From: a virus
Reading direction: 5' to 3' (one strand)
IMG/VR virus record: IMGVR_UViG_3300009545_000041
Span: 1-40,188 of that record
Length of the DNA stretch: 40,188 bases
In this document: in pieces, positions 16,136 through 24,366 of the stretch
Layout: every line of letters starts with the position of its first letter
Position numbering within the stretch: the stretch's first letter is position 1
Translations under genes and position numbers: made by a program
Notes under the pieces: model-generated
What the model was told of the DNA's origin: nothing
The model's database searches: none
Seen by the model: only the letters and a program-made list of their open reading frames with translations

Positions 16136-18232
16136 CTACTCCCCCATCAACTTGGCGAGCCGACCGACCCGCCCCATCTGTTCCCTGGCCACCACTGTCG
16201 CCAGACGTTCCGTGCGGCGCTCTCGAGCCTGAACCTCATCGGCCACTGCGGCGACGGTTACCGGCTCGGACTCCTCTTCCACTTGTTCGGCATCCGCGAT
16301 CAGCACCGAAGCCGCGGGCGATTCGTCACTGACCATGCCGGCCGCCACCATCGAAAACTGAACGCCGTTGACGACCTCGGTCACAGGGAAACCCGGGCTG
16401 TTGACAGCGAGTGCCGCGATGAGCTCAAGTCCGCCTGTCTCCTGGCAGTAACGCCAGTCACCCGACAGAGGGGAGCGGCGCAACTCGGCCACCCGAGCTG
16501 GATCGAGGCCTGCCACCAGAGAACCCGCAACCCAATCGCCATAGCCGTCACGCCCGGCTCGCACGATCGCAACCACTGTTCCGGTGTGATCGTAGTGTTC
16601 GACGGCAGCTCGCATAGCAAGCGACGTTCCGGCGTGACCGGTGCCGAGGGTGATCTTCCCAACCGCGATCCGTTCTCCATTGGCGCAGACTACATCGCCC
16701 TGGTGGAAGCGGGCATATTCGGTCTTGGAGTCCGGAAGGGTGATGCATACGTTGGAATACCCGGTGTGACACACCCCCAGCTGGCCGAGGTGACCGTAGA
16801 CCCGACCCTCGTCAGTGATCTTGAGGCGTGTCGGCCCGGCCAACTTCGGGTCGTAGAACCATTCGGCCGGAGGAGCGAGTGGGCCTCCGCCGGCAACCAG
16901 ACCGTCCATGGCCATCTGGCTCTCACTCCCGTGGATCTTCTTCATCAGGCTCTGAATGGTGGACACCAGCCTGGCCTTGTCCTCGGCCGGGATGTCGGCC
17001 GAGGAGGCCCTGGCTGCGGCATTTCGGACGGCAGCCGGAACGATGGTGAGCTTTCCGTCGATCGGCATGGCGATCGGGAACTTGAAGGAGCCCTTCTGGA
17101 CCGGTTCCGAGGAGTCCTTGTAGAGGAAGGCCGACCCGTACTTGCCCATGTCTTCGCCGGCCCAGGAATCCAGAGCCCGTAGTGCCGCACCCTTGTCCCA
17201 GGCCCGGGAGTCATCGGCGACCGGCAGCCCCCATGAGGTCTTGATGGTGAACTCGGTTTCCAATTCAGCCTCCCAGGTGTCCAGCCCCTGGATCTCCTCG
17301 ATGGCCAGGGCCCTCGTCGTCGCTCCCTGGTTCCACGGCGGCTCCAGGTCGTCATTGAATGCTTCGCTCATCGCCTTGTAGATGTTGTTGATGACCGGAA
17401 CCAGGCGGGCCTTCTCCTCCGAGGAGACGGCGGGGAGTCCGCCATGGGCTCCGTTGATCAACGCAGCACCAGCGTAGATGGCGTGGTATATGATCGTCAG
17501 CTTCCCGCCGATGATGTCACCGACCGGGAGGCGGTACGCGTTGTAGTCGGCCGGGTCTTTCGTCGGGTCCATCCACAGGAAAGCACGCTTCTGCTTGGCC
17601 GCATCGAAATGGTCGGTGCCGATTCCGGACCAGGCGGCGATCCTCTTGATGGCGTCATCGGCCTTGAAGATCGAGTCCCGTTGGGCGATGGGCAACCCTT
17701 CCCAGCCGGAGGCATTGACGGCGGCCGTCAGGGCTTCCTCTTCGGCATCGTCGTACTCCTCGACCGTCCAAGCCGAGGCGGTGAGGGTCTGATAGTCCTC
17801 GGCCACATCGAGGCGCTGATCGGCGAAGGCGGGAATGGAGACAAGGGTGGCGGCCATGATCTGACCGGTGAGGATGTGCAGGTATGGGTCGCCGTTGTCG
17901 TCGATGGCGTACTCGGCCGAAAAGTTGGTCTTGTCCAGGTCCAACGACGGGCCATTGATGCCCAGCTTCGCCTTCTCCATCGCGGGGATGACCATCGGCT
18001 CGACATTCGGGGAGAGGAAGCGGCCGAAGCCGGTGATCCGGTCACCGGCAAGGTTGATCCCGTCGATCGAGGCCACATCGATGGCCCCGGTATGTCCGGC
18101 CCCGCTGACCGGCTGATACCGCAACGGGAGCGGAAGAGAGCGGGTGGTCACACCGCCAACCTTGAACATCCGGCGGTCACCGGTCATCACGCCATAGGAA
18201 GCGAGAGGGCCACGCCAGCGGTATGCCATCAT
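16136..18232 (-). CDS. Capsid maturation protease with duplicated internal domain
   Basis: About 698 residues; start chosen at the ATGA overlap with the MuF-like gene (18232), the next ATG at 18229 being equally placed behind GGAGG. Residues 25-145 match prohead protease organisation (ITGFGRFLSPNVEP, INGPSLDLD, AATLVSIPAFADQRL). Residues about 176-289 and 334-435 are two diverged copies of one domain, each ending in an EEKARLV or EDKARLV helix. The last 230 residues are another alpha/beta part and a basic helical tail. It is much longer than simple proteases and probably also forms scaffold contacts. Confidence 0.75.
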   Translation of the reverse strand: MMAYRWRGPLASYGVMTGDRRMFKVGGVTTRSLPLPLRYQPVSGAGHTGAIDVASIDGINLAGDRITGFGRFLSPNVEPMVIPAMEKAKLGINGPSLDLDKTNFSAEYAIDDNGDPYLHILTGQIMAATLVSIPAFADQRLDVAEDYQTLTASAWTVEEYDDAEEEALTAAVNASGWEGLPIAQRDSIFKADDAIKRIAAWSGIGTDHFDAAKQKRAFLWMDPTKDPADYNAYRLPVGDIIGGKLTIIYHAIYAGAALINGAHGGLPAVSSEEKARLVPVINNIYKAMSEAFNDDLEPPWNQGATTRALAIEEIQGLDTWEAELETEFTIKTSWGLPVADDSRAWDKGAALRALDSWAGEDMGKYGSAFLYKDSSEPVQKGSFKFPIAMPIDGKLTIVPAAVRNAAARASSADIPAEDKARLVSTIQSLMKKIHGSESQMAMDGLVAGGGPLAPPAEWFYDPKLAGPTRLKITDEGRVYGHLGQLGVCHTGYSNVCITLPDSKTEYARFHQGDVVCANGERIAVGKITLGTGHAGTSLAMRAAVEHYDHTGTVVAIVRAGRDGYGDWVAGSLVAGLDPARVAELRRSPLSGDWRYCQETGGLELIAALAVNSPGFPVTEVVNGVQFSMVAAGMVSDESPAASVLIADAEQVEEESEPVTVAAVADEVQARERRTERLATVVAREQMGRVGRLAKLMGE

Positions 18233-18951
18233 GCCTCCACGAGCTTCATAGAACACCTACAGCTGACGACTTCGCCGGCCGGTGCGGACGGGTCACCGGG
18301 GAACAGCATGGGGGAATCTCCCACCATGAAGTATGAGGCCACCGGCACTCGCTGGCCGTCCGCCCGTTCATGAGTCTCCCGGACGCGATCATCCTTGCGG
18401 GCTACCCATTCTTTCAGTAATGGCCGATCCGAACGAGCCTGCAGCATCAACATCGCCGCCTGAGAGCCGGCGTTGGCCATCGAATGTACCGAGGTGACCG
18501 CGATGACCTTGGCCCGATTTGGCCAGTACGCGGAACCCGTGACCTCCAACATCTTCTGAACGGCCTGGGCGATCGTCTCCGGCGAGGCTCCCATGGAGAC
18601 AGCCCTGGTGATCTCCTCCTGGATCATCTTCGACGTCTCATCCGGGATTCCCCGCAGCAGGTTACGGACCAGGGCAAGCTGGTCGAAGACGAACTGTTCC
18701 TGACCGGTATATGGCCTGCTGGTCGTCTCCGACCAGCCAAGCCTCGCCGCCTTCGTCATGTCCGGGACCAGGCTGTTGACGACCTGATCCCAGAGGGGCT
18801 GAGTCTGGTGGACGGCCGTGGGGTCCGGGCGTCCCCGGAATCTGTTCCACGTGGTCATCACGGCATCACTGACCCGGCGTAGCCAGCCGGTCATCCCGGC
18901 CAGGATTCGCCTCGTCAGCGGCTCCTCCATGGATGACCTGCTGTCAGCCAT
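18229..18951 (-). CDS. MuF-like minor capsid protein
   Basis: A 240-residue protein downstream of the portal. The C-terminal part has the MuF signature: KVIAVTSVHSMANAG, then KDDRVRETHERADGQRVP and a closing GEVVSCRCSMKLV. These proteins bind the portal inside the head and are often ejected. It overlaps the portal gene by 8 bases and the protease by 4, so the three are translationally coupled. No toxin domain is fused at its end. Confidence 0.82.
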   Translation of the reverse strand: MADSRSSMEEPLTRRILAGMTGWLRRVSDAVMTTWNRFRGRPDPTAVHQTQPLWDQVVNSLVPDMTKAARLGWSETTSRPYTGQEQFVFDQLALVRNLLRGIPDETSKMIQEEITRAVSMGASPETIAQAVQKMLEVTGSAYWPNRAKVIAVTSVHSMANAGSQAAMLMLQARSDRPLLKEWVARKDDRVRETHERADGQRVPVASYFMVGDSPMLFPGDPSAPAGEVVSCRCSMKLVEA

Positions 18952-20782
18952 CGACCAGACCCTTGTCCCTCAACGTGTTGAGGAGGTCATCGCTGTGATG
19001 TGCCCGGCCGGAGAGGATCAGAGAGCGGCAGTAGCCGTCGAGAACCGTGGTCAACTCATCGGCGTCCATGCCGACCAGTTCGGCCAGGGCGGCCATATGC
19101 GTCCACGCCCCGGCCAGGGCCTTGTCGACCTGATCGGTCGAGGACACCCGGATCTTGGTGTGCAGCTCATGCTTCGGAGTGTCCGGGAATCGATGGGTGC
19201 GGTCCATGATCCGACCTCCGGCCAGCTCAAGGGCTCGACGCACGATCATGTCGGCCGAGGCGACCAGGGCAAGTCCGGCCGGAGTGACCGAGGCGGTGAT
19301 GCCCGGCTTCGCCGGGGGTTCGGCCGGACGTTCCGGGAGGGTTCCGATGGCGTTCTTCGGCAGAGCTCCGGACCCCGGAGGCGGCGGAGGCGGCGGTGGA
19401 GTGACGGCATCCGGCGGAAGCATCTTCTCGGTGATGCCGATCAGTTCCCGCACCTTCGCCGACTGGAAGACCGTCGGGTCGCGCAGCATCAGCTCCTCAA
19501 GGAACAGCGCCGTCGACTCCTCGATCGACATCGCCTCGTCCTCGCGGAAGAAGCCGGCCTCACGAACGGCCGCACCCGAAAGCAGCTTCTCCTTGAAGAG
19601 GTTGATGGCATCGGTGAGACGGTTGGGACGGGTGACGATCCCGGAGGTGTCATACCAGACAACGAACTTCTTCGGGTCCTTGCCCAGCTTGGCCGCCGCC
19701 GGCTTGAGCCAACCCTGAGTCAGGCCGTCACACATCCTGGTCAGCAGCGGCTCTACGTTGATCTTGATGGTCTGGTCGGTGATATTCCAGCTCGACCAGT
19801 GGTTGGTGGCCCCTGTCCCCTTGAGCACCTCGGGCGGGAAGTCCATACCGTAGGCGAATCGGTTGACCGCCTCCTCGCGGAGGTCCTTGGCCTCCTTGGA
19901 CAGCTCGGAGGCGAAGTTGACCAGCTGGATCTTGCCGAGATACTCCCCCGGGATCTCGGCGATCATCGGAAGGACGCCAGCCGCCGAGCCCTCGCCCTTG
20001 AGACTTGCCTCGCCGGCCTGGGCCAGCTTGGCCATCAGGGTGTCGGAGGCGCTGACATTCTCGGCGGCGTCCGGGAAGTCCATGTCGTCCGGGATGAACA
20101 GCAGACCGGCCGACACCAGCCGGGAGTCGATCTGGCTGAACACATAGCGGGTCAGTCGTTCGATCTCGATCAGAATGTTCATCACGCCACGAGCCGGGCA
20201 GTCGGCGTACCAGACCCGGCGAGGATGCGGAGTCCACACCCGGATCAGCAGATCCACGTTGTCGATCAACTGCATCTGGCCGGCACCGTAGTCGTACATC
20301 ACACCGCCGGCCCAACGGGTCAGTTCGGATGGAGTAACGACATACCACTTGTCCTCGCCGTCCTCACGTCCGGAGCGTCCGACGATGTAGAACTCACCGG
20401 CCACCGTCAGGTTCACGCCCATCAGGCGCAACTGCTCGGATTGACCGGCCGGGCCGCCCAGTAGTGTCGCCTCCAGTGCCCGCATCTGCGGGTCCTCGGA
20501 GCGGGCCGCCACCTCACCGTGCTCGTCCAGCTCGTAGATGCCGATGGTCGCCCGAGAGCAGGCGTTTGCCACCCAGTTGGCCCCGAAGTGAAACTCGCCC
20601 ACGATGTCATAGAGCCGCCACAGCTCACGCTGCCAAGCCTCGTCACGGCCGAGGTTGTATCCCCGCCAGGACAGCAAATTTTTGTAGTCGACGTTGACGG
20701 ATGAGGCGATCAGACTGCGGGGGTTCGGGGGCTTCTTCGCCTCCTCGACGGCCTGGGTGCGATTCCAGGGTGCCTTGGCCAC
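18944..20782 (-). CDS. Portal protein
   Basis: A 612-residue protein between terminase and MuF-like genes. It forms the dodecameric DNA channel. Evidence: order of genes, length typical of portals, N-terminal wing with DIVGEFHFGANWVANACS, a stem region near VNRFAYGMDFPPEVLKGTGATNHW, and a Pro-rich linker (PPPPPPPPG) near residue 475 leading to a helical C terminus. Start is GTG at 20782 behind GGGGGA. The stop of the DUF1360-like gene is next to it. Confidence 0.85.
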   Translation of the reverse strand: MAKAPWNRTQAVEEAKKPPNPRSLIASSVNVDYKNLLSWRGYNLGRDEAWQRELWRLYDIVGEFHFGANWVANACSRATIGIYELDEHGEVAARSEDPQMRALEATLLGGPAGQSEQLRLMGVNLTVAGEFYIVGRSGREDGEDKWYVVTPSELTRWAGGVMYDYGAGQMQLIDNVDLLIRVWTPHPRRVWYADCPARGVMNILIEIERLTRYVFSQIDSRLVSAGLLFIPDDMDFPDAAENVSASDTLMAKLAQAGEASLKGEGSAAGVLPMIAEIPGEYLGKIQLVNFASELSKEAKDLREEAVNRFAYGMDFPPEVLKGTGATNHWSSWNITDQTIKINVEPLLTRMCDGLTQGWLKPAAAKLGKDPKKFVVWYDTSGIVTRPNRLTDAINLFKEKLLSGAAVREAGFFREDEAMSIEESTALFLEELMLRDPTVFQSAKVRELIGITEKMLPPDAVTPPPPPPPPGSGALPKNAIGTLPERPAEPPAKPGITASVTPAGLALVASADMIVRRALELAGGRIMDRTHRFPDTPKHELHTKIRVSSTDQVDKALAGAWTHMAALAELVGMDADELTTVLDGYCRSLILSGRAHHSDDLLNTLRDKGLVDG

Positions 20783-20783
20783 G

Positions 20784-21080
20784 TCAGTCCCCCTGATCGA
20801 TCTTGCTCAGCAGGCCGACGATCTGCGATAGGGCCAAGGCCGTACACACCATCACGAAGATCGGATTCCGGCCGAAGAACCACCACAGCGGAGAGGCCCC
20901 GATGGCCACCCACATACCTACACACCAGGGACAATGAACGGCGAAGGTCCACTTCCCCTGATCGCCATTGCGCCGTAGTACCCAGGCCCGCAACGGATGG
21001 CCGATCTTGTCGGAGACGACCAGCCGTGTCACCCGGGCCACAGCCAGGGCCAGCAGCAGGAACGTGAAGGCGTTGGGCAC
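20784..21080 (-). CDS. DUF1360-like membrane protein
   Basis: A 98-residue protein starting at GTG 21080 (PNAFTFLLLALAVARVTRLVV). Pattern: an N-terminal transmembrane helix, VTRLVVSDKIGHPLR, HCPWCVGMWVAIG (CPWCxGxW motif) and two more hydrophobic helices (residues 55-90). This matches DUF1360 membrane proteins common in actinophages and bacilli. Function unknown; a holin-like role is possible but unsupported. The upstream part of the open frame is shadow of terL. Confidence 0.65.
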   Translation of the reverse strand: MPNAFTFLLLALAVARVTRLVVSDKIGHPLRAWVLRRNGDQGKWTFAVHCPWCVGMWVAIGASPLWWFFGRNPIFVMVCTALALSQIVGLLSKIDQGD

Positions 21081-21117
21081 GCCAATAGCATATGCGCAAG
21101 ATCTGCACCAGAGCCGC

Positions 21118-22542
21118 TCAGCCGAAGTAACTGCCCTCGAAGTCGGTGGGGACATACAACGGCTGGCCGACCGGACTCGCCATCCGCATGACCTTCTTCT
21201 CCGCGAGCATGAGGTGGCGGCAGGCGTGCACCAATGCGTCAAGACGGTCCGGAGAGTCCTTGGCCGAGGTGAAGTCGTAGTTGACGAGCTGGTCCTCCAG
21301 GAATCGGAAGACCCCCACGTGATGGACCTTGTTCTGCTGGTAGCGCATTGCCACGGGCTCGGCCCTGGTCTTCTTGCCCAGCTTGGAGTCGACGGACTTC
21401 ATCGGCGGGGAGGTCCCCTCCGGAAACAATCCCTGACCGACCAGCTCCATGTAGGCGTCCCGCATGACCTGGGCCATCCAGGCCTTGCCGAGGTTGTTCT
21501 CGTAGATCATGAAGTCGGCGCCGTACTGGGCGACCACATTCCAGCAGTGGAGCGCCGCCGCCCGGCCGGTCATGACGCAGGACTGATCGGCCAGCACGTA
21601 ATGGTGGTTGTCCTTGGTCCGGGCGACTACGACGACACCCATCTCGTCTTCCTCGCCGGTGAGGTTCGGGTCCACGCCGACCACGATGGCCACGATCTCG
21701 TCGGGGCATGAATCCACCCGATTCCGTTCGATGTCCGTGGCGCTGAACAGTGAGTTGTCGAACAGGTCGAGCATTTCGCCGTAGAGCTCCTGGCGACCGA
21801 TGGCGGTTCCCTCGTAGCGGGTCTTCAACTCGTTGACCACGATGGAGCTCAAGTTGGCCGAGTTCTCGAAGGTGCTTCCGCGCACGATGCTGACCGAGCC
21901 GTCCTCGCGCTTGAGCCATTCCCGGATCAGCTCGATCGGCTTCGGGGTGGTGGTGACGAAGCAGCGTGGATGATCACCGTAAAGATCCGCCCGCAGGGAC
22001 GGCATGATGCCGTTGTACCAGGACTCGCGAGGCTTCTTCCACTTGGCGATCTCATCCAGCCAGGCCCCGGATGCGTTATAGCCTCGACCGACGTCCTCGG
22101 AGTCCGCACCCTCGCAGTAGATCTTCGTCCCCTCGGCCATGATGACCATCGGCTTCGGTGACTTGATGTAGCGGTACTTGATCCCCCGTCGGTCGAGCAC
22201 CCTCAGAATCCCGGCCGGTCCCTCCAGGCAGATGAGCCTCGCATCGGACAGTGTCTCCGCGATCACCAGCCATTCCGTCGGAGTTCCGGACTTGTCGAAC
22301 GGATGCAGCTGAGTTCGCTCGACCAGCCACTCCGAGCCGGCCATCGACTTACCCCAGCCACGACCGGCGAGAGCCAGGTGAACCAGCCAATCCCCTTCGG
22401 GCGGAATCTGTTCCGGCCGGGAGGTCCACCACCATTCATTGCGGGCCACCTCCCTCAGCAACCACTCCGGCTGCTCCCTGATCCAGGCGTCACGCACCTC
22501 CTTGGGCTGGAGGGCGAGGCGCTCTTTCAGGGACAACGTCAT
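21118..22542 (-). CDS. terL: Terminase large subunit
   Basis: A 474-residue packaging motor and nuclease, start MTLSLKERL at 22542. Walker A is GRGWGKS at residues 60-66, Walker B WLDE at 161-164, coupling motif TTTPKP at about 197-202. The nuclease domain starts near VVGVDPN (about 288-293). A TACGAT box lies seven bases before the ATG, so the mRNA may be leaderless; an upstream in-frame ATG (MKNRITPGG) has no ribosome site. No small terminase is found next to it on this strand. Confidence 0.93.
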   Translation of the reverse strand: MTLSLKERLALQPKEVRDAWIREQPEWLLREVARNEWWWTSRPEQIPPEGDWLVHLALAGRGWGKSMAGSEWLVERTQLHPFDKSGTPTEWLVIAETLSDARLICLEGPAGILRVLDRRGIKYRYIKSPKPMVIMAEGTKIYCEGADSEDVGRGYNASGAWLDEIAKWKKPRESWYNGIMPSLRADLYGDHPRCFVTTTPKPIELIREWLKREDGSVSIVRGSTFENSANLSSIVVNELKTRYEGTAIGRQELYGEMLDLFDNSLFSATDIERNRVDSCPDEIVAIVVGVDPNLTGEEDEMGVVVVARTKDNHHYVLADQSCVMTGRAAALHCWNVVAQYGADFMIYENNLGKAWMAQVMRDAYMELVGQGLFPEGTSPPMKSVDSKLGKKTRAEPVAMRYQQNKVHHVGVFRFLEDQLVNYDFTSAKDSPDRLDALVHACRHLMLAEKKVMRMASPVGQPLYVPTDFEGSYFG

Positions 22543-22549
22543 GCTTAAG

Positions 22550-22555
22550 ATCGTA
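22550..22555 (-). promoter_or_regulatory. -10 box of the leftward virion operon
   Basis: TACGAT on the minus strand (22555-22550) ends seven bases before the terL ATG. The -35 region is poor. If used, transcription of the whole leftward virion module would begin at the terL start codon. It is divergent from the promoter at 22569-22598. Confidence 0.4.
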
Positions 22556-22568
22556 AAGGGATTGAGGG

Positions 22569-22598
22569 TTGACGCCCCCCCGCCGGGGGTGATACGGT
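22569..22598 (+). promoter_or_regulatory. Promoter with G/C palindrome in its spacer (P1)
   Basis: TTGACG (22569-22574), an 18-base spacer, and TGA-TACGGT (extended -10, 22593-22598). The spacer contains a C-run, CGCC, then GGGGG directly before TGA-TACGGT. It would drive the plus-strand RNA region, with a start next to the ATG at 22604. The same spacer layout appears at 25640 and 40133. Confidence 0.6.
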
Positions 22599-22603
22599 TC
22601 TTC

Positions 22604-23041
22604 ATGTCAGCCGAGGCGCCCTGGATAACTTCCCCTCGTGCTGTGTTCAACCCCCTGGCAAGCCGGGCCGTCATCCAGATCAAGGGCTCTGGACCGGTCA
22701 CACGGCAGCCGGGGGGTTTCAAGGCCGTCTGCGCCCGAAATCGGAGGCAAACTCCGACTATCAGACAAGAGCGGCTGCCGGGGAAGACACGGATCGACCT
22801 GAAGGACCTGGAAGTGCTGATGCAGGGTCTAGACAGTCCTCGGAGTACCTGTCCGAGGCCTCTCCTCCAGGAAGTGATGTGCTGGCAGTGGTCGGTGGGG
22901 CAGATCCATCGACGGCCGCAAGGCGGTAACGCACGTGAAAGGGTCGCCCGGCAGGTATGCATGCCTGACCGGTTAACGCCCGCGAGTAGCGGTGACACTG
23001 GCCTTGGCGCCCACGGCATCACCAGTGGGGGCTCGTCGTGA
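22604..23041 (+). CDS. Possible leaderless protein of unknown function
   Basis: A 145-codon frame starting MSAEAPWITSPRAVF six bases after a good -10 box. It has no ribosome site, as expected for a leaderless mRNA. Third codon positions are GC-rich in parts (for example the stretch coding TRIDLKDLEVLMQGLD), which supports coding, but the last 11 bases overlap a tRNA-like gene and no family is recognised. It could instead be an untranslated structured leader. Confidence 0.35.
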   Translation: MSAEAPWITSPRAVFNPLASRAVIQIKGSGPVTRQPGGFKAVCARNRRQTPTIRQERLPGKTRIDLKDLEVLMQGLDSPRSTCPRPLLQEVMCWQWSVGQIHRRPQGGNARERVARQVCMPDRLTPASSGDTGLGAHGITSGGSS

Positions 23042-23150
23042 CCGAGTGGCTTAAGGTGACTGGCCTAGCGCGGGACCTTGCGCGGAAGCCGGTGGAGGTA
23101 AGGCAGAGGCCCGGCCTTATCTTCCGTGGGTTCGAATCCCACCGATGAAC
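23032..23150 (+). tRNA. Class II (Ser-type) tRNA-like gene with expanded anticodon loop
   Basis: Acceptor strands 23032-23038 and 23143-23149 pair at six of seven positions (C1.A72 mismatch). The D arm ACC-GAGTGGCTTAA-GGT is Ser-like, the T arm GTGGG-TTCGAAT-CCCAC is perfect, and there is an unusually long variable arm of about 32 bases. The anticodon stem ACTGGC/GCCGGT closes a 23-base loop instead of 7; the extra bases contain a GCGC...GCGC hairpin. No Ser anticodon remains by simple removal of the insert, so decoding ability is doubtful. Confidence 0.55.
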
Positions 23151-23330
23151 AACGCCGTCTAGCTAGCGGCGCCAGATGGTGGACTCGCCTAGTGATCGGA
23201 CGAGAATGAAGCCATCGATGGTTGTGCCCAGTGGTCACCTGGGCCGTGATGCGCTACCGGATAGGGTCCGGGGAGGGCGTCCTGTTGTCCAACGACCACG
23301 GGAACCTGGAGCAGAGCCAGGGCATCGCAC
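23151..23330 (+). other. Structured non-coding stretch, function unknown
   Basis: About 180 bases without a supported gene. It contains a hairpin at its start (CGCCG...CGGCG around 23153-23171), a D-arm-like CTCG-loop-CGAG element near 23183-23203, and a hairpin GCCCAG-loop-CTGGGC near 23227-23245. No T arm is associated with the D-like arm, so no tRNA is called. Confidence 0.4.
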
Positions 23331-23480
23331 GCATGAGGTCTGGTGCGACAGGTTCGGATGCTTCTCCTGTCAATAGGGTGGTTGCGGGTTCGAGTCCCGT
23401 CCCTATGGCCAAAAGCCTGTGGGTAGCTCAACCGGCAGAGCACCCTGTTCCCGAGCCGACCTTGATCTCAGACCTCATGC
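23331..23480 (+). ncRNA. Circularly permuted tRNA-like element in an inverted repeat
   Basis: The outer ends GCATGAGGTCTG (23331-23342) and CAGACCTCATGC (23469-23480) are exact reverse complements; one more G.T pair extends the helix. Inside, a tRNA 3' half comes first (TAGGG, TGGTT, T arm GCGGG-TTCGAGT-CCCGT, CCCTATG, then GCCA) and a 5' half follows (CTGTGGG, TA, D arm GCTC-GAGC, A, CCCTG, TT). The anticodon stem CCCTG/TAGGG forms only between the two halves in permuted order. The acceptor strands pair at just four of seven positions, which is the main weakness. A hairpin GACAGG/CCTGTC precedes the 3' half. Confidence 0.5.
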
Positions 23481-23486
23481 AGCTTG

Positions 23487-23577
23487 GCCCCCGTAGCTCA
23501 ATTCGGCAGAGCAACGGCAGGTGAGGGCGCCCCTTGGTCCTGACCGTGTGTTGGCGGTTCAAATCCGCCCGGGGGCC
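23487..23577 (+). tRNA. Lys-type tRNA body with a rod-like anticodon arm
   Basis: Acceptor GCCCCCG/CGGGGGC (7 of 7), D arm GCTC/GAGC, T arm GGCGG-TTCAAAT-CCGCC and variable GTGTT are all normal and resemble phage tRNA-Lys. The anticodon stem ACGG/CCGT continues into CAGG/CCTG and AGGG/CCCT, so the normal 7-base loop is replaced by 24 bases. No anticodon can be assigned. It may be an intron-like insertion or a deliberately non-decoding tRNA mimic. Confidence 0.65.
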
Positions 23578-23669
23578 CGATGCACCACCCGGAGTTGATC
23601 GCTTCGGGGACGGGCACCCTGATCGACGCCACGGTGCTGGCAGGGATTGAATCCCGGGGGGTCCACCAA

Positions 23670-23781
23670 GGGTCGGTAACTCAATTGGCAGAGTCCTCGC
23701 CCACCTGGATCCATGGGACTGCATGGAGGCAAAAGGTGGGAGTCGACCGGGGAGATGGAGGTTCGAATCCTCCCCGGCCCT
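23670..23781 (+). tRNA. tRNA body with a 39-base expansion of the anticodon loop
   Basis: Acceptor GGGTCGG/CCGGCCC pairs fully with one G.T, D arm ACTC/GAGT, T arm GGAGG-TTCGAAT-CCTCC. The anticodon loop region (23701-23746) holds 46 bases, including a 7-bp hairpin CCCACCT (23700-23706)/AGGTGGG (23734-23740) with an inner CCATG/CATGG. Removing the hairpin exactly leaves a 7-base loop AGTCGAC on a 5-bp stem, but without U33. Anticodon not assignable. The frame that crosses it is not a gene. Confidence 0.65.
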
Positions 23782-23878
23782 CGTGAAACGTACCGAAACG
23801 GGCGCCACCTACTAATCAGGGAGAAGAAGGCCCCCTTACTACACCTGTACCTGCAATCCATCTACCACGGGAGGACAG

Positions 23879-24352
23879 ATGCTCGTAGATCTTCCGAGTC
23901 AGGTTTCGGGCTACACCAGCGATCCGATGATGGAGATGCTGGCCCGCATGACGGACGGAAATGCCAAGCCGGAACGCCTCGATCAGGGCGTGTACGTCAC
24001 CCATCTCAACTTCAACCACGAGCTGCGATCGGCTGGCCTGCTGCTGAGCATGTACCCGTTCAGCGCTTGGGAGAGCGACAAGGAGTACGACCCCTCAGCG
24101 CCTGACGATTACGGGGTGTGCGACAACTACCACCAGATCATCGCCAGGTGGTGGGAGCAGCTCAACGTTCCGGACCGGAGGTTCGTCATCTGCCTCACGC
24201 AGATCCGCAAGGACCAGCAGTCACCGGAGGGCGGCTGGCGCTGGCACAAGTGGGGTCCGTACATCGGAACCGGGAAGCCGCAGTGTGAGTACCTGTACGA
24301 CGAGCCCGATATCCAGGAAGTCTTCTGCTTCCACATTCTTGAGCTGAGGTAA
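23879..24352 (+). CDS. Protein of unknown function in the tRNA region
   Basis: A 157-residue protein with a strong GGAGG ribosome site five bases before the ATG. It is Trp and Tyr rich (WRWHKWGPYIG, NYHQIIARWWEQLNVPDRRFV) and ends with EVFCFHILELR. Sequence looks like a globular cytoplasmic domain; no signal peptide or membrane helix. It is followed 14 bases later by a 56-residue gene, so they probably share a transcript. No family is recognised. Confidence 0.75.
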   Translation: MLVDLPSQVSGYTSDPMMEMLARMTDGNAKPERLDQGVYVTHLNFNHELRSAGLLLSMYPFSAWESDKEYDPSAPDDYGVCDNYHQIIARWWEQLNVPDRRFVICLTQIRKDQQSPEGGWRWHKWGPYIGTGKPQCEYLYDEPDIQEVFCFHILELR

Positions 24353-24366
24353 GCAAGAGGAGAGCC

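Noticed and set aside
22439-22603. Upstream extension of the plus-strand frame at 22604
   Set aside because: It is antisense to the terL N terminus, lies before the promoter, and has no start signal.
22543-23022. Long N-terminal extension of terL
   Set aside because: The extension has no terminase motifs, overlaps the promoter region and crosses the structured RNA area; MTLSLKERL at 22542 gives a normal-length enzyme.
23165-23480. Group I intron split around the permuted tRNA-like element
   Set aside because: A stretch near 23289 (TCCAACGACC) recalls the R element of group I introns and a weak P7-like pairing can be drawn, but no P1 guide pairing with the exon end, no P4-P6 core and no terminal G at the splice point were found.
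23421-23480. Independent ordinary tRNA starting at 23421
   Set aside because: It has a D arm but no T arm and no 3' acceptor strand before the next tRNA begins at 23487; it is treated as the 5' half of the permuted element.
23580-23786. 68-codon plus-strand frame
   Set aside because: It runs through a tRNA body and its translation has the typical accidental tRNA read-through look (VTQLAES, GGSNPP). No ribosome site.
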